From: an uncultured Spirochaetales bacterium
Lineage (GTDB): Bacteria > Spirochaetota > Spirochaetia > Sphaerochaetales > Sphaerochaetaceae
Direction: 5' to 3'
DNA length: 9,735 nucleotides
NCBI GenBank assembly: GCA_937902565.1
Contig: CALFMX010000293.1
Location: forward strand, 1-9,735
Every line of letters starts with the position of its first letter. The first letter of the stretch is position 1. The position numbers were made by a program, and so were the translations under genes. The notes beneath the pieces were generated by a model. It did no database searches. It saw only the letters and a list, made by a program, of their open reading frames with translations, and was not told where the DNA came from. Of this stretch, positions 1 to 6,216 are shown piece by piece.

Positions 1-382
1 GGGAATAGGTGATGGAAGCGCTCCGAAACTCGTCCAGACCCAGAAGCACAGGAGGAATAATTTTTTCCAGACGAAAGCCGTCAGAGATTATTGTCTCTAT
101 TCTCCTTAGCTGCCTCTCATATTGAGTTGGGGTAAGTTGCTCGTACGGTACAAATGTTAGATCAATGTCTTCGGAAAACCTTTCTATTGAACCAGGATAA
201 CATTTTGATAATGATGTACCTCCCTTAAATATACACGAGTCAGCAAATTCACTACGCTCAAGCCTCTGCAGCATCATCACAATGTAATAATCACGTGTAA
301 GAGCGGCTATGGGGAGCCCCATCCATGTAGCAGCAAGGACGGATAAGTCAGCGAAATCAACTGAATGTTCATGTAAGCGCAA
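1..382 (-). CDS. abiEii: AbiEii-type nucleotidyltransferase toxin, C-terminal part beyond window
   Basis: The reading frame enters at 382 and stays open to the left edge, giving about 127 N-terminal residues. Around residues 52-60 it has FKGGTSLSK, and at 70-75 SEDIDL: the glycine-rich loop and the acidic metal-binding motif of the AbiEii/DUF1814 nucleotidyltransferase fold. In the known family this enzyme is the toxin of type IV (AbiE) systems, which act in phage abortive infection and modify RNA by nucleotide transfer. I chose a TTG start at 380-382 because GGAGG (on the minus strand) lies 6 bases upstream, inside the antitoxin gene; an in-frame ATG at 443-445 would give 21 extra residues but a less usual N-terminus. 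The start lies inside the last codons of abiEi, so the two genes overlap and are probably translationally coupled. The C-terminal half, with further family motifs, is not visible. Confidence 0.85.
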   Translation of the reverse strand, partial: MRLHEHSVDFADLSVLAATWMGLPIAALTRDYYIVMMLQRLERSEFADSCIFKGGTSLSKCYPGSIERFSEDIDLTFVPYEQLTPTQYERQLRRIETIISDGFRLEKIIPPVLLGLDEFRSASITYS

Positions 383-1064
383 AGATGGCCTCCATTGGTG
401 GGATTCTATAGTTGGACAGTGGAGAGAGGTATTTCCCAAGGTCATTAGAAACGCCCAAATGAGTGAGACAGTGAGAAAGAAAGGCGATGGTTGACTTCTT
501 GTACGTTCGATGTGCCAGGATGTAAGCGGCTGTCTCATCTGTGTATATCTTGGAGAAGCTATATAAATACTCAGCAAGAGCTGGAATGTTCAAATCCTCG
601 ATGGTATGGTAGTTTTGTAGAATCTCAAAGGTCTCGATGGTGCTGATGACTGAAGGGGTGAGTTCCATCGAGATCTTTGAGATGGTGATATGGCCGATAT
701 TCCTTCTCTGTTGTCGAACTACTGACGACAGTAGTTCGACTCTCTTGGAGATCTGTGTGGTCAAGCCATTCTTCATATACATGCGATATCCAACCATTAT
801 GCCCCGATTGTTTGATATGAAATGATTGATGATCTGCTCCTCTCCGATGGGTACAGTACCATAACGAGTTTTCTTGGGACGATAATAGAGGCCTTTGGAA
901 AGACGGATGACATCGCCGCTCTTCTCTAGACGATCGAGCGTCTTATAGTAGCTGATCTCAGATGCTGCAAGATCTGACTGGGTATACAGTACACTCGCTT
1001 CGATGATGGCGTGTACCGGTTGTCCGAGGACAAGTTCTTTTGCTGTTTGTGTGTTGGCAGGCAT
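369..1064 (-). CDS. abiEi: AbiEi-type antitoxin / transcriptional repressor (DUF6088-like)
   Basis: A 231-residue protein from the ATG at 1064. The N-terminal 70 residues or so (PVHAIIEASVLYTQSDLA, then YYKTLDRLEKSGDVIRLSKG and LYYRP) fit the winged helix-turn-helix that opens AbiEi antitoxins; the remainder fits the family's C-terminal antitoxin domain. Known members bind inverted repeats in their own promoter to repress the operon and neutralise the partner nucleotidyltransferase. The frame is open upstream to 1238, but the longer start would place the palindromic control region inside the coding sequence, and the MPANTQTAKEL start matches the usual family beginning, so I prefer 1064. The purine-rich AGAGAGAAGAA just upstream is a weak ribosome-binding site. 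It overlaps the downstream toxin gene by 14 bases. Family assignment comes from the protein pattern together with the adjacent, clearly recognisable toxin. Confidence 0.8.
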   Translation of the reverse strand: MPANTQTAKELVLGQPVHAIIEASVLYTQSDLAASEISYYKTLDRLEKSGDVIRLSKGLYYRPKKTRYGTVPIGEEQIINHFISNNRGIMVGYRMYMKNGLTTQISKRVELLSSVVRQQRRNIGHITISKISMELTPSVISTIETFEILQNYHTIEDLNIPALAEYLYSFSKIYTDETAAYILAHRTYKKSTIAFLSHCLTHLGVSNDLGKYLSPLSNYRIPPMEAIFALT

Positions 1065-1075
1065 AGCTATTCTTC

Positions 1076-1100
1076 TCTCTGGGTCAACGGTACCCAGAGA
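1076..1100. promoter_or_regulatory. Palindrome B, candidate second AbiEi operator
   Basis: A perfect 9-base inverted repeat, TCTCTGGGT (1076-1084) and ACCCAGAGA (1092-1100), also with a 7-base spacer. It lies over the proposed -10 element and transcription start. Its arms differ in sequence from palindrome A, but spacer length is the same. Confidence 0.5.
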
Positions 1101-1115
1101 AGATGGATATGTCAA
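1087..1115 (-). promoter_or_regulatory. Probable abiE promoter
   Basis: On the minus strand there is a consensus -35 TTGACA (1110-1115), a 17-base spacer, and a weak -10 TACCGT (1087-1092) that keeps the most important T, A and final T. Transcription would start near 1080, leaving about a 15-base leader before the abiEi ATG at 1064. The -10 match is poor, so this is a proposal. Confidence 0.4.
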
Positions 1116-1137
1116 GTAAAAATAAAATTTACTTGAC
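1111..1137. promoter_or_regulatory. Palindrome A, candidate AbiEi operator
   Basis: A perfect 10-base inverted repeat, GTCAAGTAAA (1111-1120) and TTTACTTGAC (1128-1137), separated by 7 bases. It covers the proposed -35 element of the abiE promoter. AbiEi antitoxins are known to repress by binding inverted repeats at this place. Confidence 0.55.
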
Positions 1138-1229
1138 AATATTCCTTTTGTGGAACTCTCACCGTAAAGGATTATTGTGTGCTTGGTGATGGAGGAGGAG
1201 CATGGCTGATAGGTAAGGAGATTTTTTAA

Positions 1230-1652
1230 AACATACATCTGAGGCTAAAACTCCAAGATCTCAAAACACTGCATGGTCTTCTCCTACTCAAGCACACGCT
1301 TGGTGTGGTGCTTTACCTCTTAAGGAGAGGGGGAGGGTGGCTTGCTTCAGGGCATGATGCAAAGGAGGGACTCTGATACATGGTGAAAACCAAAAAGCAC
1401 CCCACCATATCCGATACAGAATGGAATGAGCTTTTACGTGATTTGCTTCCTGATGTCAGCTATAGTAAGGATAGGTGGTATTGATTGGGAACACACTCTG
1501 CAGGGGCTTCGTACAATCAATGACAACGAGCACAACGCTGGGAGCAGGCTAATGAATGACAACGATCACAGCAAAGAAGTTGATGTAACTGACGATAGCT
1601 TTTTTGAGACTACCGAGCAAATCCAGGCGGTAATAGGGGTTGAAGGCTTTGG
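1230..1652. other. Poorly coding region between abiE and the insertion sequence
   Basis: I see no convincing gene here. There are short open stretches in several frames: 1230-1376 on the plus strand without a start codon, the 34-codon ORF listed separately, and an open frame from 1426 whose stop codon is supplied by the insertion-sequence end (ACC TGA at 1654-1659). An imperfect direct repeat, AATGACAACGAGCACA (1519-1534) and AATGACAACGATCACA (1555-1570), is spaced by 36 bases. The stretch probably holds debris of older genes. Confidence 0.4.
1380..1484 (+). CDS. Possible small ORF, 34 residues, unknown
   Basis: ATG at 1380 preceded by AAAGGAGGG (1361-1369), with the GGAGG core about 11 bases from the start, slightly long. 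The product begins MVKTKKHPTISDTEW and ends SYSKDRWY; it is hydrophilic, with no recognisable domain, signal peptide or membrane segment. It may be a real microprotein or the 5' end of a gene broken by later mutation. I recognise no family. Confidence 0.25.
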   Translation: MVKTKKHPTISDTEWNELLRDLLPDVSYSKDRWY

Positions 1653-1683
1653 AACCTGAATTTCGTGGAATTTTGTACATAGA
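1653..1683 (+). repeat. Left terminal inverted repeat of the IS
   Basis: Starts AACCTGAATTTCGTGG and continues to TGTACATAGA. It matches the reverse complement of 3541-3570 with one length difference and one or two substitutions in the middle. The exact outer boundary is uncertain by a few bases because no target duplication marks it. Confidence 0.8.
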
Positions 1684-1697
1684 TGATTCCATGATCA

Positions 1698-3431
1698 TCA
1701 GAGAGGGGGCAAGCCGTGCTTCTTCCTCCTTCGCTGCAGGTCCCGCTCCACTTCCTTTGGGATGTCATCCCGTAGGATTGAGTCCTTTACGGTTCCAAAG
1801 ATATGGAAGAGCTTCTGGGTCTTGGTGGGCAGCTCCCCTAACTTGCCCTTGTCGAAGCTCTTGCCGGCTGGTTTGTGCCACTTGGCACTGAAGACCTCGT
1901 CCCTCAGGCTCTTGAAGTCGTACTCATCCCACAGCAGGTACTCATCCATCTTCCTCTTGATCCACATCTCCAGGATGGTGGAGATGAAGACCAGGAAGAT
2001 CTTCGCCTCCAGGTTCTCATCCAAGTGGTGACGGGGCCTCTTCATCCGTGATTTGTAGGCCTCATAATCTTTTTCAATGTAATCCCGGTTCCCGGTGAAA
2101 CGCAGCACGTCGTCGGCCTTGAGGCCGGGGCTGCCGATGAAGGCGAAGTACCCGCACTCGGTGAGCCTGGCCCTCTGGGCCTGTGTATTGTGTTCTACGG
2201 AAACCACCTTGCCTCTTGTATCTCTTGTGAGGGTGAAGTAGGTGCCATAGCGGTTGTTCTTCTTCCACAGGGAGGGGTCCTTCTCAAGGCTCTCCCTGTC
2301 CTCGGCAAACCTCTTCGACCAGGAAATCTGCTCGTCCCTCCTCTTGTCGGGATTGAGGAAGAGGTAGATGCATACCGGATGGACATTGGCGCCCCTCCCC
2401 CTTCTGGGGGCCTCCACCTCGATGGCCTTTGTCCACCCATACACTTCCCATCGCCTGCAAAGATTGGCCGTATCGAGGATTGAGGGCTCCGCCTCCGCTA
2501 TGGCATCGCTATATAGGGATGTGGTGGAGGGCAGGCCGATGAGGAAACGGAAGCCGCTTCTGAGCAGCAGCTTCACGTTCTCCATGCTGTACATGCCCCG
2601 GTCGGTGACGATCATCGCCCCCTTCCTGAATTGGGCCGACTTCAGCTCACTGAGCGTATCCTCCAGGCTCGTCGTCTCGGCCGTGTTGCCTGCAAGGGGG
2701 CGGTAGTAGAGGGGGATGCCGCTCACTATGGAGCAGATCATCAACAGGTTGATCTGCCTCAGGGCATCCCCTTCCTTGTTGCGCCCCCACTTGGCCGCCT
2801 CCAGCATCGCCGAGTAGGTGCTGATGCTGGTGGTGTCCAGGGCGAGGACGAGCATCTCCTCGATGGCATCAAGGCCGCCTTTGGCCCTGCGGGCCTCGAA
2901 GTCGGTGAAGAACCTTTGGATGGAAGGGGGATCTATCGCCTCGAGGGCGGATGTGATCGCATGCTCGGTGGGCATGTCGATGTAGGTGTGCCAGCACACA
3001 TCATGGAAGTGCTTGGGTCGGTAGAGGGAGCGGGATGGATAGCTCATCATCGCCTCTGCGATGAAGAGCATCATCCTCCAGTCGTTGGGGAAGACGCGCC
3101 TGAGCGATTGCCACAGCCCGCTCTGCCTGGCAGCCCCCTCCAGCAGGGCGACAAAGCCGTACATCTTCGATTCATGGACATCCGTATCCCCCCTTGTGTA
3201 GGGGGGATAGTACGGCTCCTCCACCAGGCCGGTGGCGAGCTGCTCCTCGGATGTGAACGACAGGAACGTTTTGTTTGGCTCGAACTCGCCGCCGGCATCG
3301 AGCTTCCCGATGCATCTTTTCACCACATCGGGGTGGTTTTGGCCCGGGACGTAGACCGAACGGCCCCAATAGAGGTAGGTGACCCCGTTATTCTTGTTAA
3401 AGTGCCTGATTATGCTGTTCTTTTCTTCCAT
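1698..3431 (-). CDS. IS4/IS1634-family transposase
   Basis: An intact 577-residue DDE transposase. The first catalytic aspartate is D199 in LALDTTSIST, the second D277 in MIVTDRGMYS, and the glutamate E453 in NRDYIEKDYEAYK. That last motif keeps the R(3)E(6)K spacing of the IS4 signature, although the usual preceding tyrosine is replaced (T at that position). The roughly 175-residue gap between D277 and E453 fits the insertion domain found in this group. It catalyses cut-and-paste movement of the surrounding element by acting on its terminal repeats. Length is typical, with no frameshift or internal stop, so the element may be active. The N-terminus (NGVTYLYWGRSVYVPG) resembles the strand-rich start of IS1634 proteins. 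No Shine-Dalgarno site precedes the ATG at 3431. Confidence 0.9.
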   Translation of the reverse strand: MEEKNSIIRHFNKNNGVTYLYWGRSVYVPGQNHPDVVKRCIGKLDAGGEFEPNKTFLSFTSEEQLATGLVEEPYYPPYTRGDTDVHESKMYGFVALLEGAARQSGLWQSLRRVFPNDWRMMLFIAEAMMSYPSRSLYRPKHFHDVCWHTYIDMPTEHAITSALEAIDPPSIQRFFTDFEARRAKGGLDAIEEMLVLALDTTSISTYSAMLEAAKWGRNKEGDALRQINLLMICSIVSGIPLYYRPLAGNTAETTSLEDTLSELKSAQFRKGAMIVTDRGMYSMENVKLLLRSGFRFLIGLPSTTSLYSDAIAEAEPSILDTANLCRRWEVYGWTKAIEVEAPRRGRGANVHPVCIYLFLNPDKRRDEQISWSKRFAEDRESLEKDPSLWKKNNRYGTYFTLTRDTRGKVVSVEHNTQAQRARLTECGYFAFIGSPGLKADDVLRFTGNRDYIEKDYEAYKSRMKRPRHHLDENLEAKIFLVFISTILEMWIKRKMDEYLLWDEYDFKSLRDEVFSAKWHKPAGKSFDKGKLGELPTKTQKLFHIFGTVKDSILRDDIPKEVERDLQRRRKKHGLPPL

Positions 3432-3442
3432 ATATGTACAAT

Positions 3443-3471
3443 ATTATACATATACGAATGCAAGTATTCAA
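3443..3471 (-). promoter_or_regulatory. Transposase promoter, nearly leaderless
   Basis: On the minus strand: -35 TTGAAT (3466-3471), a 17-base spacer, and a perfect -10 TATAAT (3443-3448). Transcription would begin about 5 bases before the ATG at 3431, so the messenger would have almost no leader, in agreement with the missing ribosome-binding site. Confidence 0.6.
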
Positions 3472-3540
3472 GCCCCCTTGGGCACATTCTTTTCTTTTTG
3501 TTGCAAGGTATTAGGATTCGGACTTGATCCTATCGAACGG

Positions 3541-3570
3541 TCTATGTACAAAATTCGCGAAATTCAGGTT
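3541..3570 (-). repeat. Right terminal inverted repeat of the IS
   Basis: Reads TCTATGTACAAAATTCGCG on the plus strand and ends AAATTCAGGTT. It pairs with 1653-1683. Confidence 0.8.
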
Positions 3571-4360
3571 GTATTGCCTTTGCCAATGATCTCGGTGTGC
3601 CTCCTGTCAAAAGCCTCATGACGTTCTTTGATCGAGATGTTCAAGATTCTGAGTCTTTTACTGTTGGTGACCAACAAAGCCAAATCATTGGTGTCCTTAT
3701 GGGGTTTGTTTTTAAATTCGTGTTGGGTTACCAGGGTCAGGAAGAAGACAGACGCCCGGTCAACATGCATGGTGTTGGGGAGGCATCTCTATTCTTTGGC
3801 GGGCCAATTCTGGAAGGCTCTTTTCGTTGAGAGTATTGAATTCCATAGTTCTGTAGTGGTGCTATTACTACACAGTGAAGACTAGAAAAAGCCAGACTAT
3901 TCTCGACATCCAGAATGAAGAAAAAACGCTCAAAGCATTGATTTCCGAACAGATACACTATGTGTTTGTGCAAAAGATCCCAATATAGAAGGAATTCCTG
4001 AAGTGATACAGACGTTTGGATGTCAACGCTCGCTTTAGTGTCGGTTTCCCCATTTGTTACGAAAAGAGCCTTCTGGAATTCACGGAATAACTGACCAAGA
4101 GGATGCTTTCTTGCTCAAAACCAGATTTACTGATATTGGTCCCTCATAAGGGTGGCGTCTACGATTCATTAAAGAGCGGGATAGCTCTGCATGAGCGACG
4201 TTTCCATTGAGCAGCAGTGTTGTCATGCTCTTTGGTGGTGAATTTCAAGGAGTCTTTTCTTCGAGTTAGGAGAAGTGCTGTTACATTGCTCTCTGAGTTG
4301 CTATTTCTTGATCGAGCGTAGCGTGTTGGCCATTCCTTATTGGGCACTACTACAGAAAAA
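3571..4360. pseudogene. Decayed, unidentified gene remnants
   Basis: About 800 bases with no intact gene. On the plus strand, one frame is open to 3830 (containing VKSLMTFFDRDVQDSESF). A second frame then runs from 3857 to 4208, broken by stops at 3986, 4004 and 4088 (segments NEEKTLKALISEQIHYV, VNARFSVGFPICYEKS and SKPDLLILVPHKGGVYDSL). A third frame bridges 3968-4035 (PNIEGIPEVIQTFG), so two frameshifts would join the pieces into one longer protein. On the minus strand another open frame (3564-3770) ends in a TGA lying within the IS terminal repeat. Such stop-and-shift patterns suggest one or more degenerate genes. I cannot name the family and am not certain of the strand. Confidence 0.4.
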
Positions 4361-4369
4361 AAATTATTA

Positions 4370-4399
4370 TTGCAAAACAGGTCTAGACAATTGTACAAT
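4370..4399 (+). promoter_or_regulatory. Promoter of the small gene at 4432
   Basis: -35 TTGCAA (4370-4375), an 18-base spacer, and -10 TACAAT (4394-4399). A start near 4406 would give a leader of about 26 bases ending in AGGAG (4421-4425), 6 bases before the ATG at 4432. Confidence 0.6.
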
Positions 4400-4431
4400 T
4401 AGCATTGATAAATAATCAAAAGGAGATGTAT

Positions 4432-4605
4432 ATGGCAAAAAGGTTTGGTGCAAGAATAACGGTTAGAGGAGTGATGTCTTCCGCAACGAACGTTGAAGTA
4501 TTTGCAAACAATGTTTTTGATGCCAAAAAAATAATTATTGCACAATATGCAAATGGAGATGAGAAAAAAATAAGTTGGTTTAAACGCCCATACGAAATAA
4601 AATAG
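4432..4605 (+). CDS. Small protein of unknown function, 57 residues
   Basis: The start is fixed by AGGAG (4421-4425) 6 bases upstream of MAKRFGARITVRG; longer starts at 4405 or 4426 lie before or at that site and are unlikely. The product is basic, with no signal peptide or membrane helix. It begins with an alternating pattern (RITVRGVMSSATNVEVFANN) suggesting beta strands, followed by FDAKKIIIAQYANGDEKK, probably one helix. This strand-strand-helix layout is seen in small phage or plasmid proteins, but I recognise no specific family. It is markedly AT-rich, unlike the transporter genes to the right, and lies between gene debris and an IS66 remnant, so it may have arrived by transfer. Intact signals suggest it is expressed. 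Confidence 0.65.
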   Translation: MAKRFGARITVRGVMSSATNVEVFANNVFDAKKIIIAQYANGDEKKISWFKRPYEIK

Positions 4606-4848
4606 TCTATTCACTGAAGCTCGGGCAATTTTCAGAGATGGCGCTGTGTACCCTGACGACGGGATAGGAGATGGTCATGCAATCCGCCTCTGAGTCAATG
4701 ACAGGGAACGCAGACTCTCTCAGGCAGAGCTCATTCGCTTTCATTTGATACGGTATGGAGTGGTTGCTTACCAGTTTCGAGAAGAGTTGTGTCAGTCTTG
4801 AGAACACTGCACTGATGTAATCGTTCCTCACCAGCTAAGCTCTCTACC
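4606..4848. other. Short region without a supported gene
   Basis: A 74-codon frame on the minus strand (4607-4831) could start at GTG 4831 but lacks a convincing ribosome-binding site and resembles no family I know. Nothing on the plus strand connects to the IS66 remnant downstream. I treat the stretch as unassigned. Confidence 0.3.
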
Positions 4849-5208
4849 ATGGAGGCCCCCTGGAAGAGAGAGATTATCTTTGTTGGGCATCGATCCGGTG
4901 GTCAAGCGGACCTACAACAAGCGTGTGAACGTTTGTGCAAGGTAGTAAAATTGGGATCCAAGAATTGGATTACCAACGGTAGTTTCGATGGTGCGAGGTC
5001 CAGCGCCTTGATGTACAGCCTCATAGAGACCGCCAAGCTGTATGGCCTGAATGCCCGAAACTACCTCGCCTACGTATTCATGAAGGGGGCTGCCTCCCAC
5101 AACTGGGAGATACCGGCCGAGGAACTCGAGCCGCTGATGCCCTGGAACGTGAAGGAGGAGGACCTCTCCATCGTCACCGATGAGATCGATTGGTTTCCGA
5201 GACCATGA
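4849..5208 (+). pseudogene. 3' remnant of IS66-family transposase (TnpC C-terminus)
   Basis: The last 119 codons of an open frame match the C-terminal end of IS66 TnpC transposases: ACERLCKVVKLGSKNWITNG, then SSALMYSLIETAKLYGLNAR with NYLAYVF, and finally the ELEPLMPWN closing motif. The glutamate in ACER (residue 27 here) is the expected third catalytic residue of the DDE triad. Everything before it is missing: family members are about 500 residues long, and residues 1-20 (MEAPWKREIIFVG and on) do not look like IS66 sequence. The remnant cannot be active. No terminal repeat or accessory tnpA/tnpB gene is seen nearby. Confidence 0.85.
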
Positions 5209-5473
5209 GAGCGTCAAAAAATGGGAGGAACACCTTGCCGGGCAAGACGACAAGCGCTAATACTCTCCCCTTAAGCTTCTTTGATGGTATCGGAATATCC
5301 TGGATGTCACTGCATTCTGTCTGTCTGAATGTAGCACGGTGTTCTAACACTGAAAACGCAGTTAGAAGATTTGCCCGGGGACTATAGGTGGATTGGCTGT
5401 AAGAAATACTGAAGAAAATTCACGTTGCTTTACTGTCGGTTAAGTGTAGGAAGAAGGATGTGTGTATAAAAGA
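5209..5473. other. Non-coding stretch after the IS66 remnant
   Basis: No supported gene. It may include the original right end of the IS66 element, but I cannot find a terminal repeat. A bulged hairpin is possible at 5342-5369 (TTCTAACACTG with CAGTTAGAA), of unknown meaning. Confidence 0.3.
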
Positions 5474-5493
5474 AAGGCCTCCGAAGAGGCCTT
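5474..5493 (-). terminator. Intrinsic terminator of the exported-protein gene
   Basis: On the minus strand AAGGCCTC, loop TTCG, GAGGCCTT: a perfect 8-base stem closed by the stable UUCG tetraloop, followed by TTTCTTTT. It lies about 20 bases after the stop codon at 5514. Confidence 0.9.
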
Positions 5494-5513
5494 GAAACAA
5501 AACCATTTAAAAT

Positions 5514-6071
5514 TTACTTGGCAGTAAAAGTGAACTTGACGTCAGCTTCGTAGTCAGTAGCTGCCTGAGCTAGTAAGAATGACGCACTATCAATTGTTAC
5601 AGAAATAGGGTATTCCGTTACAGTCATCTGTGTAAGAGCAGATGCTGTTCCTGTGTCTGCGCTTGTGTTGTTTTCCCCAGTGCCAACCAAATCTAGAATT
5701 GCAGCTCCAGCATTAATGGTGTACAAAATTGTAGTGCTACCGGCTCCAAGAGTAGTGCTTGAAAGAGCTGCACCAGAAATTGACAGAGTATACCCTGGCT
5801 TATGGTTTGTTGCTATATACAAATAACCAATCTCACTGTTGGTACCATCCTCAATGTTTTTAGAAGTAAGTGCATTTTCAGCATCACCAAAGCTTGCAAA
5901 ATCCTTAGTTGTAAGAGCGGCATCCAGTAACTTTGCTTCAAAAACTTGAGCTACCTCTGTTTTTAGCTTCAGGGTTTTATCAGTAGTGGTTGCAGCGGGA
6001 GTTCCACCATCAGCAAACACCCCAACCATTCCAATTACCAGGATCAATAAGATAGCGATTGTCTTTTTCAT
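5514..6071 (-). CDS. Exported protein of unknown function, 185 residues
   Basis: The N-terminus is a textbook signal peptide: MKK, a hydrophobic run of about 15 residues, then GVFA before DGG, giving a likely signal peptidase cleavage near residue 20-21. There is no cysteine lipobox, so it should be soluble in the periplasm or secreted or surface-attached by other means. The mature part (about 165 residues) is rich in Thr, Ala, Ser and Gly, has no cysteine, and contains alternating patterns such as GYTLSISGAALSS and YPISVTIDSASF, and it ends DVKFTFTAK; this fits an all-beta, adhesin- or pilin-like fold, but no family is recognised. The ATG has AAAGGAAG upstream. The gene has its own promoter and terminator and is a single-gene unit. 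The length of the 5' leader and strong signals suggest high or regulated expression. Confidence 0.85.
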   Translation of the reverse strand: MKKTIAILLILVIGMVGVFADGGTPAATTTDKTLKLKTEVAQVFEAKLLDAALTTKDFASFGDAENALTSKNIEDGTNSEIGYLYIATNHKPGYTLSISGAALSSTTLGAGSTTILYTINAGAAILDLVGTGENNTSADTGTASALTQMTVTEYPISVTIDSASFLLAQAATDYEADVKFTFTAK

Positions 6072-6085
6072 TTTCTTCTTCCTTT

Positions 6086-6107
6086 AGGAGCGCCTCTTAT
6101 TGCTCCT
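6086..6107 (-). promoter_or_regulatory. 5' leader hairpin next to the ribosome-binding site
   Basis: AGGAGC (6086-6091) and GCTCCT (6102-6107) form a 6-base stem with a 10-base loop in the leader of the exported-protein gene, ending directly before the AAAGGAAG site. It could affect translation or messenger stability. Confidence 0.35.
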
Positions 6108-6146
6108 GTGCAAGTCTTATAACGCTCATTCCCTGAGTCTGCCTGT

Positions 6147-6175
6147 ATCATACGGAGAATAGAGACTTATGTCAA
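6147..6175 (-). promoter_or_regulatory. Promoter of the exported-protein gene
   Basis: On the minus strand: consensus -35 TTGACA (6170-6175), exactly 17 bases, and -10 TATGAT (6147-6152, five of six). Transcription would begin near 6140, giving a leader of about 70 bases. Confidence 0.85.
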
Positions 6176-6216
6176 TACCTAAATGTAAATAAAATAGAAA
6201 GTTTAAATAATTTTTT

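Larger units (their letters stand above)
1653..3570 (-). mobile_element. Complete insertion sequence, IS4/IS1634 type, about 1.92 kb
   Basis: The ends are imperfect terminal inverted repeats of about 30 bases. The left end (1653-1683) begins AACCTGAATTTCG and ends ATTTTGTACATAGA. The right end (3541-3570), read on the opposite strand, has the same two blocks with a one-base length difference between them. A single intact transposase gene fills the element. No direct duplication of the flanking DNA is visible: TTTGG on the left and GTATT on the right. This suggests either rearrangement after insertion or decay of the flanks. Only 14 bases separate the transposase stop from the left repeat. Confidence 0.85.

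Noticed and set aside
1076..1137. Palindromes read as a transcription terminator
   Set aside because: Palindrome A is AT-rich with a weak stem, palindrome B has no T-run on either strand, and both sit directly upstream of a start codon.
1065..1238. N-terminal extension of abiEi to an ATG at 1238
   Set aside because: It would put both palindromes and the promoter inside the gene, and the extra residues look unlike the family N-terminus.
1519..1570. Direct repeat as part of a CRISPR or tandem array
   Set aside because: Only two imperfect copies with a 36-base period; no third unit.
2631..3527. 298-codon plus-strand frame opposite the IS transposase
   Set aside because: It is complementary to a clearly identified transposase and has no start signals of its own.
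4607..4831. 74-codon minus-strand frame with GTG start
   Set aside because: No convincing Shine-Dalgarno, no recognised family, and the surrounding DNA looks like debris; kept only as a note.
5342..5369. Hairpin as terminator of the IS66 remnant
   Set aside because: The stem is bulged and AT-rich, and no T-run follows it on either strand.
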